The translations under genes were made by a program, and so were the position numbers. The notes beneath the pieces were generated by a model. It had not been told where the DNA came from and did no database searches. It was given only the letters and a program-made list of their open reading frames with translations. 64,000 nucleotides of DNA from Hippasteria phrygiana. Taxonomy: Eukaryota; Echinodermata; Asteroidea; Valvatida; Goniasteridae. This document shows positions 39,901-41,740 of this stretch, one piece after another. Location of the stretch: positions 124,001 through 188,000 of the forward strand of contig JAZGUH010000260.1 in the NCBI GenBank assembly GCA_037893225.1. The letters are read 5' to 3'. How positions within the stretch are numbered: the first letter of the stretch is position 1; each line of letters opens with the position of its first letter.

Positions 39901-41740
39901 AAACCATTGTTCTCAACCCATTTACAACGACATCTTTTCAAAACTACGGACACTGCAGCTTGTCAACGACAAACCTTTTGTCCCGATACGGGCATCATGC
40001 TCCTGTCTTCTAATTCAGGCAACGCACCTAAGCTTCACCATCAATGTACCTTTGTAAGAACTTCAACCCAACGTTATTTCATCTCGCCGATCTTAAATAT
40101 ATTCAATGGGATGGTGATAATCAGCGCAGTGGGTCTAGTCGCTAATCCCCCCGCTGCGGTTTCCCTTAGCATGACCAGGCTCCCGACTGCGGCACCACGT
40201 TGCCAAATTTTTGTTTTATTATTATAAACGGACAATAGGGGGCGCTCATCAGGAGATTGTTATCATTGTAAGGAATAGCCTTTAGTGCTGCCGCCCGAAC
40301 ATCGGGTGCGTAATTGCTCCCTATTGTTGGCTTGTGGCTATTAAAAAATGCATCATGTCTTTTGTTATTGCGTGTCAATCTGGGCAAACTGGGAATATGA
40401 AGTTTTAAAAATACCCTCAACAAACACCCCCTCCCCCACCAAAAAAAAGTCCCACTGAAAACAGGTGTCCCAGAAACTATAAATGCCCCACCCAAAAAAC
40501 ATAGGTTAATCCGAAATTATAAAAACTTAAAAGAATCCCTCCAGAAACAATAATCCCCAATTACTCCACAAAGTCAACAACAAAAATTAAAATTTCACAT
40601 CCAAGGAGACACTCAAACCCGGAAGTAATAATGGCGCCCTCTCTTGCCCGATTCCAGCAAATGCAAAACGAAAGCAAAATGTCACTCGGCACGATTTGTG
40701 CGAGTAACCTACTTGCCTGATTCTTCTCGGCGATTCTTCTCAGCGATGACGACTTCTCCGGATTCAGGTCGTCAAATATTACACAATGTACTCTTAAAGG
40801 TATTTTATTTTATTCATCACCATCAGTTAAATATAATAACAGACGTACATACCAACATACGTTCATCTTTTCATGAGTTCGGACGTGCGTTACACGATTA
40901 ATTACAACACGCGCGCACATGTACTAATACATGTAGCACGTAACTTGTGCACAACGAATGAAAAAAACTGCGCTCCGGTTGTAGCGAGGTTCCGGCTATA
41001 ACGACAGAATTGTGAAAGTCCGCCGGACCTCGTTATAACGGGAGTCGACTGTACTCAGGAATACAATAAATTATTTTCTCTTTTGATACTGCACCTTTGG
41101 ACTCACAAGTACACATACATAAACTGATGTTCTTAGGCTGTTGGGTAAATTTCCAAAAGGAGAAATTTCTGGCTCAATTATGTACAACTTTTTTAGTAGG
41201 TTCATCATGTTGTGTAAACGGTAAATAAAATGCATGGAAATAAAGTGAAATAGTCATTCTCTTGATTTGTTGATGATACAGGTACATTATAATAGTGTTC
41301 AGAACATAACTTGGCATTTTTGTTTCTTATGATGTACTCGTACTCGGCCCACACTCGACTGTTTATGTACTCGTACTCGGACCCTGAAAAACTCATTCAA
41401 ATTTTTGGCCCAGGACTCGATCATCAATGTACTCGAACTCGGCCCGTACTCGGCTCTAAATGTACTCGGAGAACTTGGTACTCGGATTGTAGGACTCAAC
41501 TCCAACACTGGGCTTAGCTGTGACTCCAAATAATAAGTTCAGTCAATTTACGTCCTTGCCATTCCTTTCCTTTCAGAGCTGTGTGGTGAATACGAGATCC
41601 AGGGCTTCCCCACTTTTAAACTTTTTACGGCGGGTGCCCCGACAGAATACAATGGTGGCCGGACGAAGGGTGATTTTTATGACTTTATGCAAAGCCTGAA
41701 AGCCGGATCAGAGGAAACGAAAACAAAGGAGGAGCTCTGA
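2019..41740 (+). CDS. PDIA5: PDIA5-like protein disulfide isomerase with five CGHC thioredoxin modules (3' part of gene, 17 exons)
   Basis: This is the gene-level entry. Exons: 2019-2079, 6728-6795, 14448-14539, 15893-15961, 17492-17628, 19289-19356, 21073-21167, 21452-21517, 22787-22926, 25318-25523, 28568-28757, 31569-31636, 32952-33033, 35519-35531, 35921-35986, 39143-39396, 41577-41740. They sum to 1839 nt, an uninterrupted 612-codon frame, and every intron is GT-AG. CGHC sites fall at residues about 22, 144, 267, 399 and 524. Cis-proline motifs (GFPT, GFPT, GYPT, GYPL, GFPT) follow each. Linkers carry proline runs and a W..(S)..V.HL pattern as in PDIA5, and the protein ends KEEL, an ER-retrieval signal. 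PDIA5 family members act in the ER lumen as thiol-disulfide oxidoreductases and usually have three such domains, so five is an expansion. The signal peptide and N-terminal b-like domain are not in the window. Family call is solid; strict orthology to PDIA5 is inferred. Confidence 0.92.
2163..2390. mobile_element. TTAAAGGGACACATTGC repeat, left part
   Basis: This 225-bp stretch is nearly identical to 49510-49735 in the same orientation (GGGACACATTGCCTTCAAAT, CTGACCCCTGACATCTGAC). The right end is not found here. Confidence 0.75.
2940..3300 (+). repeat. Dispersed repeat shared with 48185-48440
   Basis: CTCATCGGTAGTATTG, CAATAAAAGGGACCAGAT and TAAATTTCATGTGACAC occur in both places in the same order. 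No coding potential seen. The rest of 2391-2940 holds nothing I recognise. Confidence 0.65.
3367..4088. mobile_element. Non-autonomous DNA element with CAGTGTTCTCCA ends
   Basis: The left end CAGTGTTCTCCACGG and the reversed right end CAGTGTTCTCCATGA pair. A TTTAGC(A/G)GGGCGG motif repeats several times near the right end and once at the left end. Flanks share CATGTA. A hAT-type origin is likely but the duplication length is unclear because the target was an ACATGTAC repeat. Confidence 0.72.
4500..4690 (+). repeat. Dispersed repeat with CCGACTCCCATGAAA
   Basis: GAATATCCGACTCCCATGAA, TTTCACGTGACTGGCC and TTCACGCTACACCGGC recur at 51415-51600 (+) and reversed at 47870-48170. Confidence 0.65.
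5537..5830 (-). mobile_element. Penelope-like 3' tail fragment, interrupted
   Basis: Outside the nested MITE the minus strand matches the 3' tail of the element at 38450-38607 (ACGTCAGGCCAGC, GAAAGAACTTGC, CATGTTTGTTTCTTG, CCACCCACCCCCTC). It sits immediately left of the 13-bp tandem array. Confidence 0.78.
5581..5731. mobile_element. TTAA-flanked MITE nested in a Penelope fragment
   Basis: CCCTTTCAGCCCC and GGGGCTGAAAGGG ends are flanked by TTAA on both sides (5577-5580, 5732-5735), the piggyBac-type target. It interrupts a reverse-oriented Penelope 3' tail: the sequence resumes as AAGCAAGTTC after the element. Confidence 0.8.
5841..6003. repeat. 13-bp tandem array GGCAAACCCTCCC, 12 copies
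   Basis: Twelve full units and a 7-base remainder are almost identical; one base differs at 5906. Because 13 is not a multiple of 3, all six frames stay open and give false proline- or glycine-rich ORFs. A related GGCAAACCCTC occurs in the Penelope 3' UTR at 38292. Confidence 0.95.
6285..6415 (+). mobile_element. Penelope-like 3' tail fragment, plus orientation
   Basis: It matches 38440-38575 (TGTGTTTCTCCACCCACC, CATGTTTGTTTCTTGTAC, GAGAAAGAACTTGCTT) but in the orientation opposite to the copy at 5537-5830. The two copies bracket the 13-bp tandem array. Confidence 0.75.
6728..6795 (+). CDS. PDIA5: PDIA5-like exon 2: module 1 CGHC helix
   Basis: The acceptor is cccacag and the donor gtaagt. 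The exon opens with the last two bases of Trp, followed by CGHCKKMKPEF, the redox-active N-terminal end of helix 2. It ends in phase 0. In human PDIA5 the first domain has CSMC, so a canonical CGHC here is a difference worth noting. Confidence 0.92.
7249..7441. mobile_element. Foldback MITE with CCCATTA(C/T)GCGGTATGGG ends
   Basis: ATTTCCCATTACGCGGTATG at the left pairs with CATACCGCATAATGGGAAAT at the right, and GGCATCAGTGATACC pairs with GGTATCACTGATGCC inside. Confidence 0.8.
7441..7490 (-). mobile_element. Short Penelope-like terminal fragment
   Basis: CTGGCCTGACCTTTCAAACTC resembles the reversed end of the Penelope tail, and GTTTATTTCTC continues the match weakly. It abuts the foldback element ending at 7441. 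Confidence 0.5.
8036..8595 (-). pseudogene. RTE-type non-LTR retrotransposon, degenerate 3' end
   Basis: Minus-strand fragments read GSGTWAMAKNMEQQL, then AQRSMERSMLGITKRQ, then KRRKLKWAGH and, after a frameshift, TRWRDDIVKFAGTTW, RQKWHHLGEVFALQW. This is the conserved C-terminal tail of RTE-like endonuclease/reverse transcriptases. Stops and frameshifts make it non-functional. It lies in the intron between exons 2 and 3. Confidence 0.75.
8600..9889. other. Intron stretch without recognisable features
   Basis: AT-rich DNA with scattered ACATGTA motifs. No ORF with family resemblance and no clear inverted repeat was seen. Confidence 0.5.
9890..10101. mobile_element. MITE with CTTCCGAGGACAA ends (copy 1)
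   Basis: ATACTTCCGAGGACAAGAGG at the left and TTGTCCTCGGAAGTATTGG at the right are inverse. TGCTTAGTCTATGGGGTTGG is internal and shared by all three copies (31809, 55295). Confidence 0.78.
10132..10298. mobile_element. MITE with GCAGGCATGCAACTT ends (copy 1)
   Basis: It shares ATCAGCTGATTTTCC and CACTGTACAAAGTCTTG with 22007-22154. A short ACATGTACATGTAC run lies inside it. Confidence 0.75.
10425..10475. repeat. ACATGTAC motif cluster
   Basis: TTACATGTACATGTAGG, ATACATGTACCGGTACATG and related runs follow one another. The same self-complementary motif is scattered through the window (for example 1230, 4440, 8650, 9760, 10195, 10340, 13150). Confidence 0.75.
10735..11035 (+). mobile_element. 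tRNA-derived SINE (family A)
   Basis: A tRNA-like head with B-box GTGGGTTCGAG is followed by CCTTGAGCAAG and CCACCCAGGAGTAAA, then a body ending in GCGCTTTACAAATC and ATT repeats. It contains a G-run at about 10888-10906. A second copy follows at 11163. Confidence 0.7.
11163..11507 (+). mobile_element. tRNA-derived SINE (family A), most complete copy
   Basis: A-box-like TGGCTTAGTGT and B-box GGGTTCGAGACC are present, with the conserved TCCTTGAGCAAGGCAC and CCACCCAGGAGTAAATGG body, and a (TTA)n tail at 11484-11505. Transcription by RNA polymerase III from the internal promoter is expected for such elements. Confidence 0.8.
11689..14364. mobile_element. 2.7 kb DNA transposon with internal ACGTAAC/GACGGA repeats
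   Basis: Terminal inverted repeats begin GGGTCTTTCTATGG at the left and end CAGTAATGGGTAAT when the right end is read in reverse. ATAT flanks both sides. Inside, a motif TTACCYACGTAAC, often followed a few bases later by GACGGA, occurs at about 11877, 12242, 13374 (inverted), 13583, 13601, 13766, 13944 and 13971 (inverted). Repeated subterminal motifs are commonly transposase binding sites. No transposase ORF is visible, so it is presumably non-autonomous. Confidence 0.75.
14448..14539 (+). CDS. PDIA5: PDIA5-like exon 3: module 1 cis-proline segment
   Basis: The acceptor is tcttcag and the donor gtaagt. It encodes the VLVGVDVD strand and the ITGFPTIIYFE segment containing the cis-proline that packs beside the active site. 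It ends in phase 2. The exon begins only 83 bp after the end of the 2.7 kb DNA transposon at 11689-14364. Confidence 0.92.
14714..15065. mobile_element. MITE of the ACAACATTTGC family, left half
   Basis: AAGGTAATATACAATATTTGC, CTCAAGCATCCTGTGAAATC and CAGGGAACCGGACTACAAG match the family. A possible right end, GTTGTATATTACCTTTTGAG, occurs at about 15678-15697 beyond a SINE. Confidence 0.6.
15397..15485 (+). mobile_element. tRNA-like SINE (family B)
   Basis: GGCAAGATAGCTCAGTTGG (A-box) and GGTTCGAATCC (B-box) sit in a tRNA-shaped 74-base head ending TCCTGCCA, followed by the family tail TTCTTTGTTCACTTT. Preceding DNA (15190-15396) is the repeat body that also lies between the two heads at 24693-25045. 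Confidence 0.75.
15558..15687. repeat. 63-bp direct tandem duplication
   Basis: The unit starting TAATATTTGCTATAAAATAC at 15558 is repeated at 15621 with one base change. It contains the AAGCAAATGTTGTATA end of the MITE family. Confidence 0.9.
15893..15961 (+). CDS. PDIA5: PDIA5-like exon 4: end of module 1
   Basis: The acceptor is ttttcag and the donor gtaaga. It encodes the C-terminal strand and helix of module 1 (DGQRKFDYGG, then IIEWMK) and ends with GA of an Asp codon that is completed by the next exon (phase 2). Confidence 0.9.
16014..16262. mobile_element. Foldback MITE with GGCCAATTTCATAGAGC ends
   Basis: The left GGCCAATTTCATAGAGCTGC is repeated inverted at the right end, ending GAAATTGGCC. 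Arms of about 45 bp pair with few mismatches, and inner ATCAGGTTACCAGC and GCTGGTAACCTGAT also pair. Confidence 0.85.
16618..16880. mobile_element. Family B SINE heads in inverted orientation
   Basis: A minus-strand 3' half (16618-16672, AACTGGCAGGAGTGGGATTT) and a plus-strand full head (16782-16860) face each other around about 110 bp of repeat body. The plus head is diverged in the B-box (AGGTTCACAGATC). Confidence 0.7.
17492..17628 (+). CDS. PDIA5: PDIA5-like exon 5: linker and start of module 2
   Basis: The acceptor is cgtcacag and the donor gtgagt. It encodes a Pro/Glu-rich linker (DPQPPKEPEL), the VVHL strand typical of a PDI domain start, and VLVMFYAP before the active site. The last base is the T of Trp (phase 1), the same joint as in exon 1. 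Confidence 0.92.
17682..18052. mobile_element. TTAA-type MITE of the same family
   Basis: The left end is TTAA|AGGTGGTATACATCATTTGC. Inner arms TCTCAAGCATCCTGTGAAAT and GGATGCTTGAGACTGCTATT face each other around a CGATTGTCGGCCGACAATCG palindrome. Confidence 0.72.
18223..18873. other. Possible element with TGACGTCATC-CGGGAAC ends carrying a gene fragment
   Basis: TGACGTCATCTCGGGAACAC at 18223 is mirrored by GTTCCCGGGATGACGTCA at 18856-18873. Inside, 18437-18589 on the plus strand reads EEELGARPYMHEPE and an acidic Ser/Glu stretch ending CLKRLENNDW before TAG. Such a tail resembles the acidic N-terminal region that precedes P2X7-like domains in some invertebrate proteins. The resemblance is short and the frame is closed, so this is tentative. 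Confidence 0.3.
18906..18943. repeat. Homopolymer of 38 C
   Basis: One of at least ten C or G runs of 16 or more bases in the window (others near 527, 10888, 21700, 31338, 45548, 47357, 47500, 52652, 54685, 61530). Such runs can form G-quadruplexes or i-motifs and are error-prone in sequencing. Confidence 0.9.
19289..19356 (+). CDS. PDIA5: PDIA5-like exon 6: module 2 CGHC helix
   Basis: The acceptor is ttttacag and the donor gtaagt. It encodes WCGHCKKMKPEY and the rest of helix 2. It is 68 nt long, the same length and phase as exons 2 and 12, which points to duplication of a whole multi-exon module. Confidence 0.93.
19515..19941. mobile_element. Related TTAA-type MITE
   Basis: The left end AAGGCAGTGTACACGATTGG and the reversed right end TTAGTGTACACGATTGGTAA pair. 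CACAGGATGATTGAGACTAC links it to the family. It carries an inserted GC-rich stretch at 19640-19790. Confidence 0.65.
20270..20580 (-). repeat. Same dispersed repeat, copy 2
   Basis: Reversed match to copy 1, extended by GGCTGCACAGCCTGTTCTTG and CCCATCAATAACAGCTGGAC, which recur at 44478-44580. Confidence 0.7.
20723..20878. mobile_element. TTAA-flanked MITE with telomere-like CCCTAACC ends (copy 1)
   Basis: TTAA flanks both sides (20719-20722, 20879-20882). The ends are CCCTAACCCC and GTTAGGG. The interior CCAACACTGTGCAG and CTTTGGACTTGGACAAATTG is shared with the copy at 27375. Confidence 0.8.
21073..21167 (+). CDS. PDIA5: PDIA5-like exon 7: module 2 cis-proline segment
   Basis: The acceptor is gttcccag and the donor gtatgt. 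It encodes VLTAVDAT and LKGFPTLKYFK with the cis-proline. It ends in phase 2 and is the counterpart of exon 3. Confidence 0.93.
21452..21517 (+). CDS. PDIA5: PDIA5-like exon 8: end of module 2
   Basis: The acceptor is ctttgaag and the donor gtgagt. It encodes the SGEFAWDL strand and the KIKEFMR helix. At 66 nt in phase 2 it matches exon 15 in length and phase. Confidence 0.9.
21853..22006. mobile_element. 154-bp MITE with ATATATGAAGACTTCAGG ends
   Basis: ATATATGAAGACTTCAGG and GCAAAAGCCGCTAA pair with their inverse at the right end. The next element starts at the following base (22007). Confidence 0.85.
22007..22154. mobile_element. MITE with GCAGGCATxCAACTT ends (copy 2)
   Basis: GCAGGCATTCAACTTTTCC and AAGTTGCATGCCTG form the ends. 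ATCAGCTGATTTCC and CTCTACAAAGTCTTGTAAAG match the copy at 10132-10298. Confidence 0.78.
22441..22730. mobile_element. hAT-like foldback element with minisatellite arms
   Basis: A perfect 8-bp duplication ACTTTCAT flanks it (22433-22440 and 22731-22738). The ends are CAGTGTTGTAGTC and GACTACAACACCG. Both arms consist of about 10-bp tandem units, AAGACCCTGC then AAGACCAGCAC on the left, and their inverse TGGTCTTGTGCC on the right. It lies directly upstream of exon 9. Confidence 0.85.
22787..22926 (+). CDS. PDIA5: PDIA5-like exon 9: polyproline linker and start of module 3
   Basis: The acceptor is tggacag and the donor gtaagt. The linker has six consecutive prolines, then PNWSDVESAVLHL, a lysine run and VMFYAP. 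It ends in phase 1 inside the Trp codon. It starts 57 bp after a small hAT-like foldback element. Confidence 0.93.
23240..23640 (-). pseudogene. CR1-like retrotransposon 3' end with AT repeat tail
   Basis: On the minus strand 23620-23460 reads AYGDRAFAIYAPTLWNRLP and then FKSQLKTFLF, the typical C-terminus of CR1-like ORF2. It is followed by an AT-rich 3' UTR containing a 73-bp direct duplication (near 23349 and 23422) and an (ATT)n tail at 23236-23280. Confidence 0.72.
23862..24297. mobile_element. MITE with GTGACCCGCTC(T/C)GG ends
   Basis: GTGACCCGCTCTGGAAAAAG and CTTTTTCTGGAGCGGGTCAC are inverse ends. ACAAAT-containing repeat DNA lies on both sides, so it inserted into the small tandem repeat at 24297-24352. 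Confidence 0.82.
24297..24352. repeat. Short tandem repeat ACAAATGGCATTCCGT
   Basis: About three units of 17-18 bp (ACAAATGGCACTACGT, ACAAATGGCATTCCGT, ACAAATGACATTCCGT). Confidence 0.75.
24693..25045 (+). mobile_element. Tandem pair of family B tRNA-like SINE heads
   Basis: Heads at 24693-24770 and 24967-25030 are separated by the shared body (CTAGTCAGTTTTACTTGTGG, GATCCCCACAATGG, CGCCCACCCGAACAAAGAT). This shows that the body belongs to the repeat unit. The second head lost part of its anticodon arm. Confidence 0.75.
25318..25523 (+). CDS. PDIA5: PDIA5-like exon 10: module 3 CGHC to end
   Basis: The acceptor is tttttag and the donor gtgagc. One 206-nt exon covers WCGHCKKAKPEF, VAVDCT, a CQAYGVTGYPT cis-proline segment and the YSGGRE end. 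The intron that separates these parts in modules 1, 2 and 4 is absent here. It ends in phase 0. Confidence 0.93.
25668..26798. mobile_element. DNA transposon (Harbinger-like?) with CGTTCAGACA ends
   Basis: Left end GGCTACGTTCAGACATCG and right end, reversed, GGGTGCGTTCAGACACCG form imperfect inverted repeats. Internal GTTTTAGC and AAAACCGTT motifs recur near the right end. It carries a broken Myb/SANT-like ORF on the minus strand. The superfamily assignment rests on that ORF and is tentative. It lies between exons 10 and 11. Confidence 0.65.
26033..26303 (-). pseudogene. Broken Myb/SANT-like DNA-binding ORF inside the DNA transposon
   Basis: Starting at ATG 26303, the minus strand reads about 49 codons including GAKWAKEKAIIALWAEDDV, then stops at a frameshift near 26155. 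The other frame continues SNIYKRLSQKLKDLGYDRS and SVWSKMKALKHKFQ. The W...LW, IY..L...L, GY.RS and W.K.K.L..K pattern fits the Myb/SANT-like domains of transposon-encoded accessory proteins. Confidence 0.6.
26918..26975 (+). mobile_element. Family B SINE, 3' half only
   Basis: GGAGGTCGCAGGTTCGAATC, CTCCAGCCAG and TTCTTTGTTCACTTT match the family. The 5' half is absent. Confidence 0.65.
27375..27580. mobile_element. CCCTAACC-end MITE (copy 2)
   Basis: TTAA at the left and TTGA at the right flank CCCTAACCCC...GTTAGGG. The interior matches copy 1 and contains facing CAACACTG and TGTTGGAG motifs. Confidence 0.78.
27899..28239. mobile_element. CCCTAACT-end MITE (copy 3), diverged interior
   Basis: The left TTAA is intact and the right end is AGGTTAGGGG. 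The interior has many ATCCTCC and AATCCTC motifs that differ from copies 1 and 2 but resemble copy 4. Confidence 0.65.
28265..28520. mobile_element. 256-bp MITE with TTAGAGAGGTTT ends
   Basis: TTAGAGAGGTTTTGTTAGCG at the left pairs with CAATAACGAAACCTCTCTAA at the right; TGCACTAACCGT and ACGGTTAG also face each other. Confidence 0.72.
28568..28757 (+). CDS. PDIA5: PDIA5-like exon 11: end of module 3, linker, start of module 4
   Basis: The acceptor is caaatcag and the donor gtacgt. It encodes the last helix of module 3, a linker with PPLPEPVVEDFW, and VLVMFFAP with the first base of Trp. This linker has no intron at its start, unlike the others. Confidence 0.9.
29346..29485. repeat. Near-perfect hairpin of two tRNA-like SINE halves
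   Basis: 64-bp arms (29346-29409 and 29422-29485) are inverse copies with one mismatch around a 12-bp spacer. Each arm is the 3' half of the tRNA-like SINE, with a B-box GGTTCGAATCC, CTCCTGCCAG and TTCTTTGTTCACTTT. Confidence 0.93.
29551..30440. mobile_element. DNA element with CAGGGCATAATTTT ends
   Basis: The left end CAGGGCATAATTTT is repeated inverted at the right end as AAAATTATGCCCTG. GATAT flanks both sides. GCGTAGCAGTTATTGC-like and GCGATGC-like internal repeats lie near each end. No transposase is seen. Confidence 0.68.
30753..31325. mobile_element. hAT-like non-autonomous element, perfect 8-bp duplication
   Basis: The ends are TAGGGGTGTGC and GCACACCCCTA, flanked by CTAGGGAG at 30745-30752 and 31326-31333. 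TAGGG-type ends and 8-bp duplications are hallmarks of hAT elements. Subterminal GGTACC and GAGTACCCG motifs recur. A truncated relative lies at about 17290-17395 in reverse. It sits in the intron before exon 12. Confidence 0.85.
31569..31636 (+). CDS. PDIA5: PDIA5-like exon 12: module 4 CGHC helix
   Basis: The acceptor is gctggcag and the donor gtaagt. It encodes WCGHCKNMKPAY and helix 2. It is 68 nt long, entering in phase 1 and leaving in phase 0, as in exons 2 and 6. Confidence 0.93.
31809..32272. mobile_element. MITE of the CCGAGGACAA family (copy 2), with nested insertion
   Basis: It matches copy 1 on both sides of the CCCTAACC-end element at 31957-32203. Confidence 0.78.
31957..32203. 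mobile_element. CCCTAACC-end MITE (copy 4) nested in another repeat
   Basis: It interrupts a copy of the CCGAGGACAAG repeat exactly at the TTAA present in the intact copy (10031-10040, ATATTAAAGG). This confirms both the element borders and the target preference. Confidence 0.82.
32365..32620. mobile_element. MITE of the same family (copy 3)
   Basis: AGGCCAAGTAAAAAAACAAA, ACATGTTTAGCGTCC and, at the right, GATGCTAAACATG. TTCAAGATGGCCGC is internal. Confidence 0.65.
32640..32885 (-). mobile_element. tRNA-derived SINE (family C)
   Basis: On the minus strand a tRNA-like head (GGGTTCGAATCCCAGC) is followed by a body ending TTGGTTTCACAACCAG. A second partial copy lies at 53445-53585, also minus, without the head. 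Confidence 0.65.
32952..33033 (+). CDS. PDIA5: PDIA5-like exon 13: module 4 middle, shortened at a novel donor
   Basis: The acceptor is taatgtag and the donor gtaagt. It encodes VMAAVDAT and DIRGYPL, then stops one base into the next codon (phase 1), earlier than the equivalent exons 3 and 7. The missing LKHFK residues come from the microexon at 35519. The last 37 nt and the donor are copied downstream in a 52-bp tandem array. Confidence 0.88.
32997..33281 (+). repeat. 52-bp tandem array carrying an exon end and its splice donor
   Basis: Units start at 32997, 33049, 33101, 33153 (a 25-bp unit with 27 bp deleted), 33178 and 33230. Each full unit holds the last 37 nt of exon 13 plus 15 nt of intron with the donor CTAT|GTAAGT. 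There are thus five identical donors. Reading through the first one meets TAA within ten codons. Confidence 0.96.
33931..34143. mobile_element. CCCTAACC-end MITE (copy 5)
   Basis: TTAA flanks both sides (33927-33930, 34144-34147). The interior contains GTTGGAGTTTGTG and GCCTTGGCACC, shared in part with copy 2. Confidence 0.78.
34530..34640 (+). mobile_element. tRNA-derived SINE fragment (family D)
   Basis: The B-box GGGTTCGAATCCCGC is followed by CTGTGAATTTTTTCGGAAAG and CACTGAGTATACAGTGC. The arrangement resembles a SINE whose 5' head is partly lost. Confidence 0.55.
34744..34845 (+). mobile_element. Family B SINE, diverged
   Basis: GGACAAGGTAGCTAAGTTGG and CCGGTATGG match the head; the B-box has decayed (CAGTCTCGATCC). 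The tail CAATTTTCTTCCTTCACT is recognisable. Confidence 0.6.
34870..35060 (-). repeat. Dispersed repeat, inverse of 51215-51345
   Basis: ACGCATGCGTAGTTTACAAA and ATGCAGCTGGATCCACAGTC on the plus strand are the inverse of blocks at 51240-51300. Confidence 0.65.
35519..35531 (+). CDS. PDIA5: PDIA5-like exon 14: 13-nt microexon
   Basis: The exon TAAAACATTTTAA lies between a cttcttag acceptor and a gtaagt donor. With the T from exon 13 and the A from exon 15 it reads L-K-H-F-K, exactly the residues expected after the cis-proline (compare LKYFK in module 2). A long pyrimidine tract lies upstream, and no AG occurs between that tract and the acceptor. Without this exon the frame breaks. No transcript evidence is available here. 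Confidence 0.8.
35627..35770. repeat. 144-bp foldback between microexon and exon 15
   Basis: ATCTACTGTCTCACCATGTAG pairs with CTACATCGTGAGAGAGTAGAT, and GATGTGGAC with GTCCACATC. It lies 96 bp after the microexon donor, so a strong intronic hairpin could affect splicing there (inference). Confidence 0.75.
35921..35986 (+). CDS. PDIA5: PDIA5-like exon 15: end of module 4
   Basis: The acceptor is tccaatag and the donor gtaagt. It encodes NGVASDYVSG and the DDLVKFMN helix, ending in phase 2. The Penelope-like element lies in the intron 123 bp downstream. Confidence 0.92.
   Translation, partial: KWSCQRLCLWSYNRRSGEIHE
36110..38245 (+). CDS. Penelope-like reverse transcriptase with GIY-YIG endonuclease
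   Basis: The frame opens after TGA at 36107 and runs 711 codons to TAA, with no ATG at its start because the element is 5'-truncated. The N-terminal part has GLNFCPTP and the IIKPADKGSAVVIMD block typical of Penelope-like elements. Reverse transcriptase motifs follow: FYLLPKIHK, RPIVSG, FDVSSLYTNIP, HGTAMGTRMAP and the catalytic YIDDVFFIW (about codon 350). A CxxxxCxxC cluster precedes a GIY-YIG nuclease segment (VIYLISC, then GIQYVGETKNTLKKRF) near codon 612. The frame is undamaged over more than 700 codons, so the insertion is probably recent. It belongs to the mobile element and is not a host gene. Confidence 0.93.
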   Translation, partial: KGLNFCPTPHTVNQVELSQDLTEYYRRIRLREFSLDSDRCDPEPFRVKSTWVPPKNRVPALETYVQVVSSQVTNPDNFVHRTHDNLRREERLALNALRSRTDIIIKPADKGSAVVIMDRHQYIDEAHRQLNNHTNYICLDSDPTGTFSQEIQQVLDDMRSRDQLSKKAHKFLSPSDCRTARFYLLPKIHKAGNPGRPIVSGNGSPTERISLFIDSFLKPLVPQMPSYIHDTPDFLRKLDGIKNKIPSTAIIGTFDVSSLYTNIPHEEGIRACSSALAKAGHTTPPISDIGTLMRLVLTKNNFSFLGKHYLQVHGTAMGTRMAPSFACLFMGDLEERMLASAPCRPWVWWRYIDDVFFIWTSDQDSLETFINHINSFHRTIKFTSEYSVHQTNFLDVTIRKEDNSVTTDLYSKPTDTHQYLHSSSCHPRHCKTGIAFSQALRLRRICSNNSDFSHHVQVLKNNLVARGHSSRQVQRAIARAKSITRDFALKKKTPSTNADPKIPLVTTFHPSLPPLRKITNDNHHILHTSDRLARAAPDNPILAYRRPRNLRDLIVRAEVPTLAASPPIQHGTFKCDSRCVVCQTHMQESDSFSGHSSGTTHRTNGNITCNTSNVIYLISCRVCGIQYVGETKNTLKKRFYGHRSTVNTKKIDTPVGHHFNLPNHSISDMILQGIESLFHRKDSVRLSREKVWMKRLRTIQPHGLNIQEGND
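36110..38607 (+). mobile_element. Penelope-like retroelement, 5'-truncated, with 9-bp target duplication
   Basis: The element lies in the intron between exons 15 and 16. It is flanked by TTCATTTGA at 36101-36109 and 38608-38616, a direct 9-bp repeat that looks like a target-site duplication. It holds one long ORF and a 3' tail ending near AACGTCAGGCCAGCTAATTT. Copies of this tail occur at 5537-5830 (-), 6285-6415 (+), 7441-7490 (-) and 43233-43285 (-), so the family is repeated. The insertion starts inside the ORF, so the 5' end is missing. Confidence 0.88.
39143..39396 (+). CDS. PDIA5: PDIA5-like exon 16: linker and CGHC half of module 5
   Basis: The acceptor is tccctacag and the donor gtaggt. 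The exon runs from a Ser/Thr/Pro linker (IPPTPEPKW) through NHLTQENF, MFYAPWCGHC and LAAVDCTVER without interruption. The intron inside the Trp codon that recurs in modules 1-4 is missing. The exon ends in phase 1. Confidence 0.94.
39440..39606 (-). mobile_element. tRNA-derived SINE (family A), partial
   Basis: The minus strand matches the family A head and middle (AACTTGTGACAAAGTGTC and CTCAAGGACACAAG on the plus strand). The end of the body is missing and a TACTCGGC-rich repeat follows. Confidence 0.7.
39600..39718. repeat. Degenerate TACTCGGC repeat, left part
   Basis: GTACTCAAGTACGAG, AAGTACTCGGCCC and TACGTACTCGGC recur irregularly. The same motifs appear at 41333-41515, so the Tigger-like element at 39719-41051 probably lies within one older repeat. 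Confidence 0.6.
39719..41051. mobile_element. Tigger/pogo-like non-autonomous DNA transposon
   Basis: The ends are CAGTCGACTCCCGTTATAAC and its near-perfect reverse complement, flanked by TA on both sides (39717-39718, 41052-41053). TA targets and CAG...GTTATAACG ends are typical of the pogo/Tigger branch of Tc1-mariner. Internal TAACGA and ATAACGAC motifs repeat the end sequence. No transposase frame is recognisable. It lies in the last intron of the PDI gene and splits a TACTCGGC-rich repeat. Confidence 0.82.
41333..41515. repeat. Degenerate TACTCGGC repeat, right part
   Basis: GTACTCGTACTCGGCCC, GTACTCGTACTCGGACCC and GTACTCGAACTCGGCCCG occur within 150 bp. It precedes the last PDI exon by 60 bp. 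Confidence 0.7.
41577..41740 (+). CDS. PDIA5: PDIA5-like exon 17: C-terminus with KEEL and stop
   Basis: The acceptor is ctttcag. It encodes CGEYEIQGFPTFKLF with the last cis-proline, a YNGGRTKGDFYDFM end helix, a short charged tail and KEEL followed by TGA. KEEL is a KDEL-type signal recognised by ER retrieval receptors, which places the protein in the ER lumen. Confidence 0.95.

Noticed and set aside
39655..40227. 190-aa ORF as a transposase of the Tigger-like element
   Set aside because: It starts outside the element and shows no DDE or DNA-binding motif; it is a chance frame.
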